From Nissolia schottii (Eukaryota; Streptophyta; Magnoliopsida; Fabales; Fabaceae), in contig QANU01107126.1 in NCBI GenBank assembly GCA_003254905.1, forward strand, positions 532,585 through 596,584: a stretch of 64,000 bases of DNA, read 5' to 3'. Shown in pieces: positions 11,380 through 23,472 of this stretch (the stretch's first letter is position 1; the number at the start of each line of letters is the position of its first letter). The translations under genes and the position numbers were made by a program. The notes under the pieces were generated by a model. The model had not been told where the DNA came from. It saw only the letters and a list, made by a program, of their open reading frames with translations, and did no database searches.

Positions 11380-14300
11380 CTGGCGGGTTTGCATATTCTA
11401 ATGGGGTGGGGGGTGGGGTTGGGTTGGGTTTCATTCACATCGTGAAATAATTATTCTAAGAGGATGAAAGTTTGCATTATTATTATTATTTTAATTAATT
11501 GTCAGAACTTGGATCGGTTGGGGGAAATAAATGCAGTCATGGGTGGGTTGATTGGTTAATGGATCGAGGGGGAGTAGAGGCTATACAGGAACTATTTCGG
11601 CACATTAGAGAGACAGACAGATGCCTTTGTTTCTTTTCACCGGGAAAAATAAGGTATCTGTTTACAGGGTTTAGGGTTAGAGAAATGTTACGAGGATGGA
11701 TTATCCATTTCAAACGATGTTATCCCAGAGAAAGTGATGACACACAGAAATTACAAATATTTGCATGGTTTTGAGGGTTTCTTGTTACTAGTGCTAGCTA
11801 GATAGCAAGGTGCAGCCCATTTAGCAAACCGATACTACATTAAATTAGTTTACCAGGAAACAGGGAAGGTGTTGTAGTTGCATAAGCGTTTTACTTTACT
11901 ATCGTCATGCAATTCTACAAAATTATATACATACACGGTTAGAGAAGATAATGGCCAGAGCCGAATAAGGAGTTAGTATCATGAATCAATGGAGGTGGCT
12001 AACTAATATTTAGCTAGTTACTTAACAGGTACTTGTTATGTATTCTAAGAAACTAGTAGTGGAGTGGATCACAATAAGGTCTCACATCTAGAGTTATGCT
12101 AAATCAACAATAAAAATAGATAATAAAGTATGAATAAGTGGGTCTCATCCACAATTAAAAAAGGAAAATGCTTCTACTCTCTCCCACATTCTCTCTTCTC
12201 AACCCCACTCTTCTTACGTGCGCATGTAACCATTCACTAATATTGAAAACATTCTTCCTATTCCTTTTCAACATTAAAAAAAATAAAGAAACCATAAAAT
12301 AATAAACAATCCAACGCCTATAAACTAACAAATCAATAAATACCAACACACTAAAAATTAATAAAAATAAATCAGTACTAATTAATAAGGTATGGACAAG
12401 GAAGTTATAAATAAACAAAGATTTCAATATCTTATAAATTAAGTATAGCCGTGTTGATTTTTTTTAGTCCCAATTTTTTTAAAGTTATGGTAATTTCTTG
12501 TTAAATTAAACAAAGTCGTATTAATTTTTTTGATCAATCATGTTGATTGTTTGTTGGTTTCTTTTCTATAAACAATCTTAGAAAACAAAGAAAGCAATCT
12601 TTGTGAACAAATAATGTTTTTAATAACAACAAAAAATACCAACACTCTAGAACAGGCAAATCAACAAGGTAAAGGAGAGAGAAGAAAATTCTTTTAATTA
12701 CACATCAATATTACATACTTATTATATTATTCAACAATTTTATTTTATTGTTATATTTTATATATTATCCATATATAATTATTCATATTTGTTATTCACA
12801 TAGAATTTCTCCGCATCTAATAAAGCACGTTCGAATCGCCGTTCTTCTCTTTGAAAAGGATATCAAATGCATTAAGCTTAAATTATGATACTGCTTGTGG
12901 CTTAGTTACAGATCGATCCTTTTATGTATATATATAGATCAATAGATAACCCATTTTTCTTTTTATGGACACAATTTGTTAAATATATTTTGTGAAGTTT
13001 GAGCAAATATCAATAAACTAATTAAGGAAATAATTAAGCTTCAATTTTTTTGTTCAATATATAACGCCATTGAAGCCAAGGCCTTCTTATCCTAGATTCT
13101 ATCCTTCAATTGCCTTAACGATCAAAACCAAAATGACAGATAATTGAATATATAGTGTTTATATTTTGCGACTACCTATATGAGGGTTTTAGGCAGAAAA
13201 TCAACGAGGAAAATGGGAGGTTATTATGGTCCCATGTGATGTGATGGTAAGTGATTAAGCTGTTGAAGGATTAATGGGGCCTACGTAAGAGGGGAAAGGG
13301 TTAAGTGATGCTGTCTGCCACGTGGTAAACATTGGCCCTACATTGTTGCTTACCCAATTCATTATTCCTTTTAAATGTGCTCATAAAATATTATGTCGAG
13401 TATATTATTGATCAATTAAGACTTATATTTTAACCTTAATTAATGAAAGTCGTCACTTAAAGTTAAAATACTAGCCTGCGATCATAAAATTTAAAATGAC
13501 ACTTCATGACTATTTAAGTATATATACTCTAACTTTTAATTTAAAAATGGTAAACAAGCACATAAATAAAAGAAAAACCATAAATGTTTGCAGGAATATA
13601 ATATTTTTTTAAATAAAATTGCATGTGATTATTAATACAAAGAATATTATTAAAAGAAATTAAACCTTTGCAATAAACTAGATAAATATTCTATTAAATT
13701 GAGGGAGAAGGTATATTAAAAATTTAGTGACCTAACTTAATTCTAAAAGTTAATTTATAGAGTAAAAAATGTCGCACGTTTATAAAACTTACTCAAATCT
13801 TATTTACAAATAGCATGAGACTTTAATAGATTAAGTTATGCAACCTATTTATAAATAATATGAGACTTTAATAGGGTAAGTTATGCCACCTATAATACAT
13901 AACTCATTAATTAATAATGGGCATCAGTACCTTACCTTGCTAGCAATGGAGTAGTGTAATAAAAATAATAGAATAATGGAGGCTACATGCATCAAAATTA
14001 TGAGCCTTCCTCGTGATAAGAGAGATCAGATCCAACTGCTCGTCTTTAATGAGGAAATGTTAAATTTAAGACACTGTTAATATTCAAATGAAAAAATAAT
14101 GAAGGCATGGGTGGTGTACATGCATGTTCCCGTTGCTATTGCTCCTTGTACTGCTCCCTCCCTCTCTCCCTCTCTTTCTTCTTCCACAAGTAAGAGTCTT
14201 TTAAGATTTTTATAAATTTATGAAAAAATTATTAATATTGCATAAATACACAAGAAATTTATATTAATTAACTTAATAAATTTATCATTCTTTATTTTTC

Positions 14301-15107
14301 TCAAATTTTTTTCTATTAAATAAGAATAAAGTATGAAAATAAATAAATAATACTACATTAAAATTCTAAAATAACAAATATTTATGAACAGATCTCTTTT
14401 ACTAAGAAGATTCTTATTTATAGATGGAGGGAGTTAGTGTACGGTAGTCAACTCCAATTTATGCAGGGAATCTGATCCCATCCAAAATTGATATAAAAAA
14501 AATTATTCATTTATGTACAATTTATCTACTTAATTAATGCTATTGTTGTATCTCGATTTTATGGGAAAATATTGGATTATATATTGTTGACCAAATGCTT
14601 AAAAAATCTTGTTATTTAACTAACTGTATTAGTCTTTGTTGATAAGAATAATATATATTATAATAACATCCTCATAAGTATATTCAATTGCTATGTTTTA
14701 ATTATTTCTTTATTGCTTTTAACTAAAATTCTTATATCGCTTATAATTAATGGTCGTAATTTTCATGTAATTAATAGTAGCATATAATTTTTCACTATAA
14801 TCCAGCAAAATAAACTATTCTTACGAACCTGAATGTATTAAGATCCTTTAATGCGGGAAGTGTGGAGGTTCGCACATTTGAATTAATAAATTGGCATTAT
14901 GCGTAGATCTTGCTAAATGATCTAAGACTACGTAAAAACACTCATCACTTTCTCACTTTAGGATTCGAATCCTATATTTGAATACTTCCAAAATAATTTA
15001 ACACAACCAGACAAATGTTGTCAAAATATTTGATAAAAATCTTGATGATTGATAAATGAAATAAAGTAGTTTGTCTCAGCTATTCATTTAAAATTTAATA
15101 ATAATAG
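11380..15107. other. Long intergenic region without a recognisable gene
   Basis: About 3.7 kb of A+T-rich DNA with no open frame that resembles a protein. Features seen: a G-box-like CACGTGG in a less A+T-rich patch near 13300-13340, a pyrimidine-rich tract at 14155-14185, and a diverged direct repeat of about 50 bp around 13811-13905 containing ATGAGACTTTAATAG twice. Confidence 0.5.
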
Positions 15108-16326
15108 ATAAATTCTACATAAATAACAAATGTGAATAACTATTATTGTATAACAAAACAAAATACATCAACACCTTACAAAATATAATAATAAAACTTA
15201 CTTGTATAACACAACAACATGTGTGATCCATGTATAATTAAAAAGAAGTTATTCTCTCTCATTTACCTCACACTCTCTCTCTCTCTCTCTTTCCCTCAAA
15301 GCTTAGAAGCAAGAACAAACTCTTTGTCAGATCCTCCTCCATGAACGAACCCTTCGTTCTTCGTTTCTTCGTCTTCATCATTACTTGTTCATTGTTCCTC
15401 CAACCCATTGCATTAGATCTGGTGTGTGTTATCCCCCCTCCTCCTCATAACTTTGTTAGTGGTATTGATCCTGTTTCTTTTTTTGTTTTAAGATATTGGT
15501 TTCTCTATTTAGCGTGTTGGTTTATCTATTTTAGATTAGTGATTTCTTTGTTTTAAGATGTTGGTTTATTTTAGTGTGTTAGTTCAATGTGTTGATTCAC
15601 TGGTACTAGTTTTTTTTGTTTATTTGTCATTGCTTTGACGCGTTTGTTTCTTTGTTTTAGAGTACTGATTTTTTTTTGTTAGAAACATTATTTGTTCATA
15701 GAGATTGCTTTATTTGTTTGCATGAATTGTTTACAAAGTTTGCATAGTAGTTGAATAAAATGTACATAGTACTCATGAAAGAAACCAACGTATCCAAGAA
15801 AAGAAACTAATTAACATGACTAGTAAAATAAAACCAACATGGCTCTGTTTAATTTAACAAGAAATCATCAAGACTTAAAAAAAAGTAGGACTGAAAAAAA
15901 AACAACACGTTTCTACTTAATTTATAAGATGTTAAAAACTTTGTTTATTTGTCACTTCCTTATCCATATCTTACTGACATTGGGTTTTTATTTTTATTTT
16001 TTAGCATGTTAGTTTTTTTTTGTTAGGTTGTTGATTTATTGTCGTTGGATTGTTTAGTATTGTGTTGAAAACTTTTTAGTATTGTTTAGTATTGCTTTAG
16101 TATTGTTGTTAGGTTGTCACTTCTTTATTTTTTTAATGTTAAAAAGAAATAGAAAGAGTGCTTTCAGCATTAGTTGATGGTTACACGTACATGTAGGAAG
16201 AGTGAGGGTTGAAGAGAGAGAATGTAAAAAGAGTGGGGCCATTTTCTTTTATTTAATTGTGGATAGAACTCATTACCATTATATTTTGTATCATGTCCAC
16301 ACTTTGGTGTTCATGTAGCATAGCTG
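15108..16326. mobile_element. About 1.2-kb non-coding element sharing ends with the 3.35-kb MITE
   Basis: The left end contains TCTACATAAATAACAAATGTG. The right end, reverse-complemented, contains GCTACATGAACACCAAAGTG, matching the ends of the small element at 3353-3515. Just inside the left end, 15204-15250 (ACAACATGTGTGATCCATGTATAATTAAAA in two pieces) also matches the small element's subterminal sequence. The interior starts with a CT microsatellite (15272-15290). It continues with degenerate TGTTGGTTTATTT-like repeats (15540-16120) that recur at 21500-22020. No transposase was recognised. It appears to be a longer member of the same non-autonomous family. Confidence 0.55.
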
Positions 16327-18520
16327 ATAACAATATTACTAAATTGGCAACTAAATTTTGGTTAAATTTTCGACTCCATAACCCTTTCGCAGATTAACCT
16401 AACCATAAATATGGTTAATGCATGAAGTTATATTTAACTTTCAGTTAACATGACATCCATGACTGAGTATAGATGTACGTACTTAAAGAGCTTAACAACT
16501 ATAGATTTTTCCCCGACTTTTTCTCTTTAATTATACTCATAGAAAAGATATTGTATTAACAAGTTGCCCTTATTTTCTTTAGCGCAGTGTTTTTTGAAGA
16601 TAACATCGGATCCTTCGTTGCAAGCACAGTCTTCCGAATACTAGGAATAATATCTCTTCTGTATTGTGCATATGCTTCTTAAATGTGCTAGCTTAACCAT
16701 GTGAATGGCTTGCCATGCGTATAATTTATGTATGAAAGATGCATATTAATAGCTCAACTTGCCTAAGTGTCACTGGTATCCAAGGCAAATAATTTTCATT
16801 TATGAATAAGGGATTTCAAATATTTTCCTTCATGTGTGAACGAATCCAAATCAAAGTTGTGTGTGTGAAATGCTAACACTCATTTCTTTAAGTGACGGTT
16901 TCAAACTGTCGCTATATATATACAAATATGAATTTAAGCTTATAATGTTGCGCAGTTATAACCACTGCTAAAAGAAAATTATTAAAAAAATTCATATTAA
17001 CGATAGTTTTAAACCGCCACTGATACTTCATATATTAAAAAAAAAGGAAAAGACACAAGAATAACCAACATCAAAATGCCCATTTATCTGCTTTCATTTC
17101 CATAAATTTTATATCCTAAAACATCCCCATAAAATTAAAAGAAAAGATAAATATTAATGAGAAACAATACATGAGTGCAGTTGTCCAAAGTTTAAAACTA
17201 TTTAAATTTCTTAGTAGCTAACTACATCTATGTTATAAAAAAACACAACTTGGGGACTGAGTATTACTAACCAAGTGAAGAAACTTTGGAAACATCCATG
17301 TTAAGTAACACGGTTCGTAAGAAAATTAGACAAAAGAAGTAAATTTTGAAAGAAAAAAAAATTTCAAAACATTCATCATCTGGAGCATAACTACTAATAG
17401 CCATAGTGATCAGTCCTAACTATTTATTATTTACATCGATATAGACTATTTTTAAATGTTTTTAAAATCAACATAAACCAAATTGAATGTGATTAGAAAA
17501 TAATAATAGATGATGACTTCCTATTTCATTAATCTTCGACATGGCACAATGTATGTCCGCGGAACCCACATGAGAGCATAGACAATTATAAGCTAATGTA
17601 TTTTGACCTCTTTATAGAAATCGCGAGGCCCATTGAGAATGAATCAAAATCAATGAATAGAATCAATTAATGGCATGACATTGGCGCAATTGAACGAATT
17701 CAAATTTAGTCTGCCCTGCAGAGATATATATCGATCGGTGCTATCTATTATTATGTCCATTGATTTCTTGATGTGTATGTATATGTATATATATTTGATA
17801 ACATAGGTTCTATATATACTGTATTTGGCCAAGTGGTGAAATCTACTATGTATGATAGAGACGTTATAGTAAGTAGCAACTTTGTCAAAGTCTTTGTACA
17901 TGAGCAACACATGCATTTCATAGAAAAAGCTTATCCCATTCAACAACCACATGAGTTATAGCATTTGAGTTAATGCTCGTTGTAGCCTCTACTGTAACAA
18001 ATTTGAGTCAGTTAAGTATTTAAAATTTGTAAAAAACATAAAATCATGCCATTATCTTTATTTATCAGTTTAAGATGTTGAAAAAGGTCAAGAGCATTTT
18101 AAAACAAATTATTCACACTTTAAGTAAAAAAAAACTATTACGTAAAGAGACATATAAAAAAAATAAAATCATTCAATTACTTATGCGCATCAACTCAACT
18201 TTTTGAGAAAACTGACTCAGGATACCCAACTCGAATTGTGCTGTGACAGTTAGCTTTACGATGGAACGGGTAATGAATATCATGCATTAACATGACACAT
18301 CCTCCATCTTGTTAGTTAAATAGAGTTTCCCATGCATTAGATAGTGTCGTACTCAACCATTTATTTTGATTAATATAAACAGTATTGTTAAATTTGAAGA
18401 AATCTGGGAAACGTTAAACGCATGTTTTTAATTATGATTATGATCCACTCGGTTTAAATATTATAATCTTATAAACTTCAACTTAATTTGATATATGATG
18501 ATGTGAAATGGGTAATGCCC
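16327..18520. other. Intergenic region without a recognisable gene
   Basis: A+T-rich DNA. Apart from the small inverted repeat listed separately at 16891-17021, I see no gene, RNA or transposon ends. The open frames near 17650-17960 are low complexity and overlap each other on both strands. Confidence 0.45.
16891..17021. repeat. Small inverted repeat, CACTA-like end motif
   Basis: AGTGACGGTTTCAAACTGTC at 16891 pairs with the reverse complement of the right arm, AGTGGCGGTTTAAAACTATC (17002-17021), enclosing about 130 bp. AGTGRCGGTTT motifs are typical of the subterminal regions of some plant CACTA derivatives. No CACTA terminus with a 3-bp duplication could be fixed, so the assignment is tentative. 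Confidence 0.45.
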
Positions 18521-19075
18521 ATTTTAGTTTTCGAAAGAGTAAGTTTGAGTGACTTTGATAATTGGAATTTAAAATTTGACTTTTTAATTTTTGAAATTAT
18601 ATGTTATATGTTGAATCAGTCGCTCAGTTCATTATTATTATTGTATTATTACATTTTCGTTGATTTATCACATTAAAGGGACAATAACAACAATTGAGAC
18701 TGCAAATGAGTTGTAACTACGTACCCTTGAAACTGAAAAAATGAGATTGTAAAAACAATTATAGTGATAAATGAAGCTGGACTGTCAACTAAGATTTGTA
18801 GCTCTAAGAGTCATCACAACCATATTTTTAGCTTTTAGCGTTGTTATAAATTAAGAGTGCGAAAAATTATTATATTATTGTATTACTGTCAACCATATTA
18901 TTGTATTATCACATTCTCATTTAATGTGAAAAATTAATGAAAACATGACAATAGAATAATGATAATAAATTAAGAGACGAATTTAACTTACAACTTACCA
19001 TTTTTAGGATTAAAAATCAAATTTTGAATTTTAATGAACAAAGTGACTCAGACATATACTTTTAAAGACTAAAAT
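18521..19075. mobile_element. Fold-back element with about 70-bp inverted ends
   Basis: The left arm ATTTTAGTTTTCGAAAGAGT, then GAGTGACTTTG and AATTTAAAATTTGAC, is repeated in inverted orientation at 19005-19075 (ATTTTAGTCTTTAAAAG, GAGTCACTTTG and AATTCAAAATTTGAT on the complement). Identity of the arms is roughly three quarters. Second-tier inverted segments inside (ATTATTGTATTA near 18640 and 18880) extend the fold-back. It is a degraded MITE-like element with no coding sequence. Confidence 0.55.
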
Positions 19076-20548
19076 AAGAGTGCGAAAATTTTAATTAGTT
19101 ACTTAACTTCTGTAAAGAACCGAATGTTGAGAAAAAGTGTACACGCATGGCCATGGCCATATAGAAGGGAAAAACATCCATTTATAAGAAAAAGAAAACA
19201 AAAATGATTAATTTTATAAGTTGAAAATTAAATTAATAAATTTTTTACATTAGGTGAATATGGCCAGAAGTGCAACCTAAGACAGACATGCTCCCTGGCC
19301 TTTCAAGCTTCATAATAAGGATTGATACATTGCATTTGGCTATATTCTCCATTTCTCCTAATTAAAGCTATCCAGCTCCAATTATAATTGTTAGTTCATG
19401 ATTCTAAACACATATGTACCAATTATCACACACACCTGACAACATTTCTCCTATTTCTTTAATATTTCTCAATTTGGTCTTCCCCCACAAGGTCACATGC
19501 AGAAACTTAATTCCAATTTTGTTGTCTATATATCATGCACCCTTATAGAAGCTCTCAATCATTAACTTAGATCCCTTTACATATTATTTAATTTATCATT
19601 GCAAAAAAAAAATGTTGAGAGGGAGGGCTCAATCATATATATGGCCCTGATCAACTAATTAAATTAAAGATAAATTAAGAATTGGTGTGATGACCCCCTA
19701 ATTAAATAAACTTTGTTTCTATTATATATATGATAGTTGGCTAAAGGCTCTATTCCTGTTTGGTGAACCTGGCTAGTTGGTGTTATCGTATGCGAGAAGA
19801 TGAGAAGATGCTCAAAGTTGTCAAAGTTAACCAAGTTCAATAATGATTATTCCATGGAACCAGCTGAAACTATGCAATTTGCTTGTAGTTATTTCAGTTA
19901 GTAACCACTTATGTCTCTGGTGCAGACAATACCAAATGAAATTTTGTGATAAACAAGAAAGAAACAAATTATTGGGCCTCATCACTTAAACGAAAATTTT
20001 ATTTATTCATGTGAAAGGCAATAATAAAAAAATAAAAGTGAAAAATAAATTATGATAAGGGAGGTTGCCTATGTATATTATAACAATTTTCTAGCGTTTT
20101 TACTGTTTTGCCCCTGCCAGAGGAACAAATTACCAAAATATCCCATTTCAAAACATATTACAGGATTACTACTATTTCTGCTAACGTGGCAGGCCGGGTT
20201 GAGATTCGTCAAGCCAATTGCGTTGGCGAGTTGTGTTAAAAATAGTTAAATTTTTTTTTTAATTAAATATAAGCAAATATTCATATATGTGTTATGTTAG
20301 CACATAGTGAACGGAGAATTCAATACATGCGAAAATCATGGGTTCTCAGGTAAGCTATAAAAATTCAAAAAATAATCTTGCAAAAAAGTCAAGACGCTCT
20401 TTATCGTGCGAGCGGGGGGAAATCCATCGATTTGGACTTCGAAGGGCCCGAACGGCTTGGCCTCATGCGCTCGAGCCCAACTCTTTTCTCAACTCTTTTT
20501 ACCAATACAACAACTACTAAAGGTATGTTAACACTTAAAAGGTTTCCA
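19076..20548. other. Intergenic region without a recognisable gene
   Basis: A+T-rich. A less A+T-rich patch at 20390-20480 opens short frames with no recognisable domain. No transposon ends were seen. Confidence 0.45.
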
Positions 20549-21271
20549 TTTCTCCCTCTACTTCAGCCACCCTTCTCTCTCTCAGGTTCTAGAAGAATGG
20601 GAGCTGAATAATGGTGAATTGTATTGAATGAGTAATTCTCTTTACATCAGTGTTTATATAGAGAGGGAATAAGCATAGCGCTGGACTAGCCACTGGCGGC
20701 TTCTAACAGATTCTACCAGAATCTAACAACTCCTAACTGAAGCTAACTAAATCTAACTTCACTAACTGACTCATAACACATACATTATGTATGCTTGCTT
20801 AACACTGAGCCAATGTTTTGTGTAGCATGATGCTTTGATTGTTTGAGTCACTCATATTTCTTGTCTGCTCAGTGTTTTTGTTATGTGTGGGTCTGTCAAT
20901 AGTCATTTTTCTTAAAGTAGTACTTTTCATCATTTTTTGTGTAAGAGATTTGGTATACCAATTTGCTTAATGCATCAGCTCAGGCATTGTGTTTGCGCTT
21001 GTTGAGTTGCAGTAAAATGTTGCTTTTATGATGTACTTTCTATGGTGTTTTTAACTTAATAACAGTGCACATCTTACGTAATATTTTTTAAGTGTTTTTT
21101 TAGTTAGTATTGCGTAGGTGCAAGCAAGAGTACTCCCCCCCTTCCCCCCTCTCTCTTTCCATCTCTTTCTATGTTATTTAAAATTTAAAAATCAAATATT
21201 AAAAAGAAAATGAAGAGAAAAAGGTCTAGAACCTGAGAGAGAGAGAAGGGTGGCTGAAGTAGAGGGAGAAA
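20549..21271. repeat. 45-bp inverted repeat flanking LTR-like sequence
   Basis: The left arm, 20549-20593 (CTCTACTTCAGCCACCCTTC within it), is the near-exact reverse complement of the right arm, 21225-21271 (GAAGGGTGGCTGAAGTAGAG). The only differences are a GA-microsatellite indel and one end base. The 630 bp between the arms begin with sequence that looks like a copia LTR or its flank: TTTATATAGAGAGGG, then repeated CTAACTGAAGCTAACT-type motifs (20650-20780). Nothing coding was recognised. The arms are much better conserved than the rest of the region, suggesting a recent inversion-type duplication. Confidence 0.6.
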
Positions 21272-21499
21272 ATCCTCATTTGCTATTGCTTTCTCTTTCA
21301 AACCCCTTCGGTCATTGGAGAACATTGAAGAAGAGGAGTGTCAAAGGAGCCCACCATTGTTGTTTGGTCTCTCTCTTCCAAGTATCTCCATGTATTCTTC
21401 TTCATTCCAAGTATTAGGTTTTAAGTTGAGAACTGCGTGCATGTGGTTTATGGTTGAAAAGTCTACATCTTTATGCTTTAAGGTTGAGGAATGTATAGG

Positions 21500-22020
21500 G
21501 TTTGTTGGTTTCTTTGTTTGAAATCGATGGTGGCTTTGATGACAATAATTGGTTTCCTTTTATGATTTTTTTACCAAGGTTAGTTGATTTAGTAACATGT
21601 TAGTTTAAATGTGCGGTCACATTGGTTTCTTTGTGTGATGATGTTGGATTTTTTTTTTTGTTCCGAAAGGTTTCTTTGTGTGATGATGATGATTTCTTTG
21701 TTATTTTCATGATGGATTTTCTATTTTATGATGTTGGTTTATTTGGTTTATAATGTTGGTTTGTCTTTCATTTTCATGCTGGTTTTTCTGTTGTGTGTTG
21801 CTAGTTTCTTTGTTTTTATAACGCTGGTTTCTCTATCAAGACCATGTTTTCTCTATTTTATCATGTTGGTTTCTCTGTTATGTTCATGGTGATTTCTCTG
21901 TTATTTTCATGCTATACTTTCTCTAATTTTAAGATGGTTTCTTTCTTTTACAATGTTGGTTTATTTGTCTGATGATGCTTGTTTTTCTGTTATTTTCATG
22001 CTGGTATCTTTGTAATAGTA
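21500..22020 (+). repeat. Degenerate tandem repeat of a TGTTGGTTTCTTTGTT-like motif
   Basis: The motif GATGTTGGTTTCTTTGT and close variants recur about every 25-40 bp for about 500 bp. The region is T-rich on this strand and noncoding. The same motif type fills the middle of the element at 15540-16120, so both probably come from one repeat family. Confidence 0.6.
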
Positions 22021-23472
22021 TTCTCGGGAACAAAAAGGATTCTACGAACCACAACCCCCCCCTAAAGGTATAATAAATATGGTTAAATAGTGTAGTAAAA
22101 TATTGTTAAAACTTTTTAGTGACTAACTTAAATACAACACAAGTAAAGATCCTGACACATAGGAGAGAATGCTTCTAAGGGGTTGGTGAGTCTTATGTGG
22201 CTTTGTCACGCGGACTCGTCTGTCACGTTGTCCAAAACAAGTGTAATTTTGTAATATGTTTTAAAACAATGATATTTTGATAATATGTTTTGGAAACAGA
22301 TGCATTATAGTAAAAAATTCATTTGTCTTGTCACTCGCCTGAGTTTTTTAAGATGTTACACTTACCTTCCCTACTGATGTTTTTCTAATAGAACCGTTAA
22401 TGAATGTTACTCATGTGACTTTCACATGCCAGATAATGACATTTTTGTAATTTGTGAGCCCTTCACACATTATGTTCTTTCTTCTCTTTCCCCAATCTCA
22501 ATCTCAATCTCAACCCCAACCTCATTGTGAGTGGTAGAAATAAAAAAACGTTATTAGACCCAACCTTCAAAGCCTATTCACATACTCACTTCATCACACC
22601 TAGGGGAGAAACAAATGAGGCATATTAGTTTAGTCACTTAACCCACACTAGCATTCTCATTTTCGCAACATTGAGTTTATTTTCCTTTTTTATTGTTCAG
22701 GCACTCAGTTCATCAAAACTTCAAACCCTAATTCTTTTTTTTTTTTTTACTGTTTGAGTTGAACTGAGTTTGAAATTCTACTCCATATCCATGGCTATGA
22801 AGAAGATGATTAAAAAAGGAGGACGATGGTAGAGAGTTGGGGCTGCGATTTGGCTATTTTGATCTTGGATTTGAGATTTTGTTTAAATGTTTAGTTATAT
22901 CTATGGTTCTGGCCCTTGAACTATTCTGTTATGCTCTTTCGTTTTTCTTTTTTAATTTGAGGAGAGGATTGAATAAGTGAGGGGTATTATTGACTATTTA
23001 CGTACAATGTTAACGTCTAACTCTGTCTCTTTTAGGGTAGGTCTGTATTTTGGACAACTAAGAGGTATCGGGTATAATTACAATAAATCTTAAGAGAGAT
23101 TAGTGTAATTTAACCAATAATCTAAAACTAACTTTGGTTTTCAATAATGATAGTAATAACTACACTAGAGTTGTTCTATATGTTACAACAAAAGGGCGGC
23201 TTCTATAAAATAGAGCAAATATGAAGAGGCATCATCATGCAGATTATCTGGATTAAAATTATACAAATCATATTCAAGATTTACAAGACTTGCTTCCACA
23301 CCCCATTTTATAATTAAAAAAGAATTACAAAATGAGTTAAGTACTAATTAGCATTTTCCACATGAAAAAACATATCATTTTCATGTTCTTAGGAAGGGTT
23401 GACACACAGAAATCATTCCTATCTATCCACACATTACTAAAGCAAAATTAAAAAAAAAATTCAACATGGCTC
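22021..23472. other. Intergenic region downstream of the kinesin gene
   Basis: No gene recognised. An (AATCTC)n-like short run lies at 22495-22520, and a T-run at 22735-22749. The last few hundred bases before 23473 should hold the kinesin 3'UTR. Confidence 0.45.

Noticed and set aside
15341..15556. 71-codon frame with hydrophobic segments, resembling a secreted peptide precursor
   Set aside because: It lies inside a repeat element with a CT microsatellite leader, is Phe/Leu-rich because of T-rich DNA, and has no conserved mature peptide.
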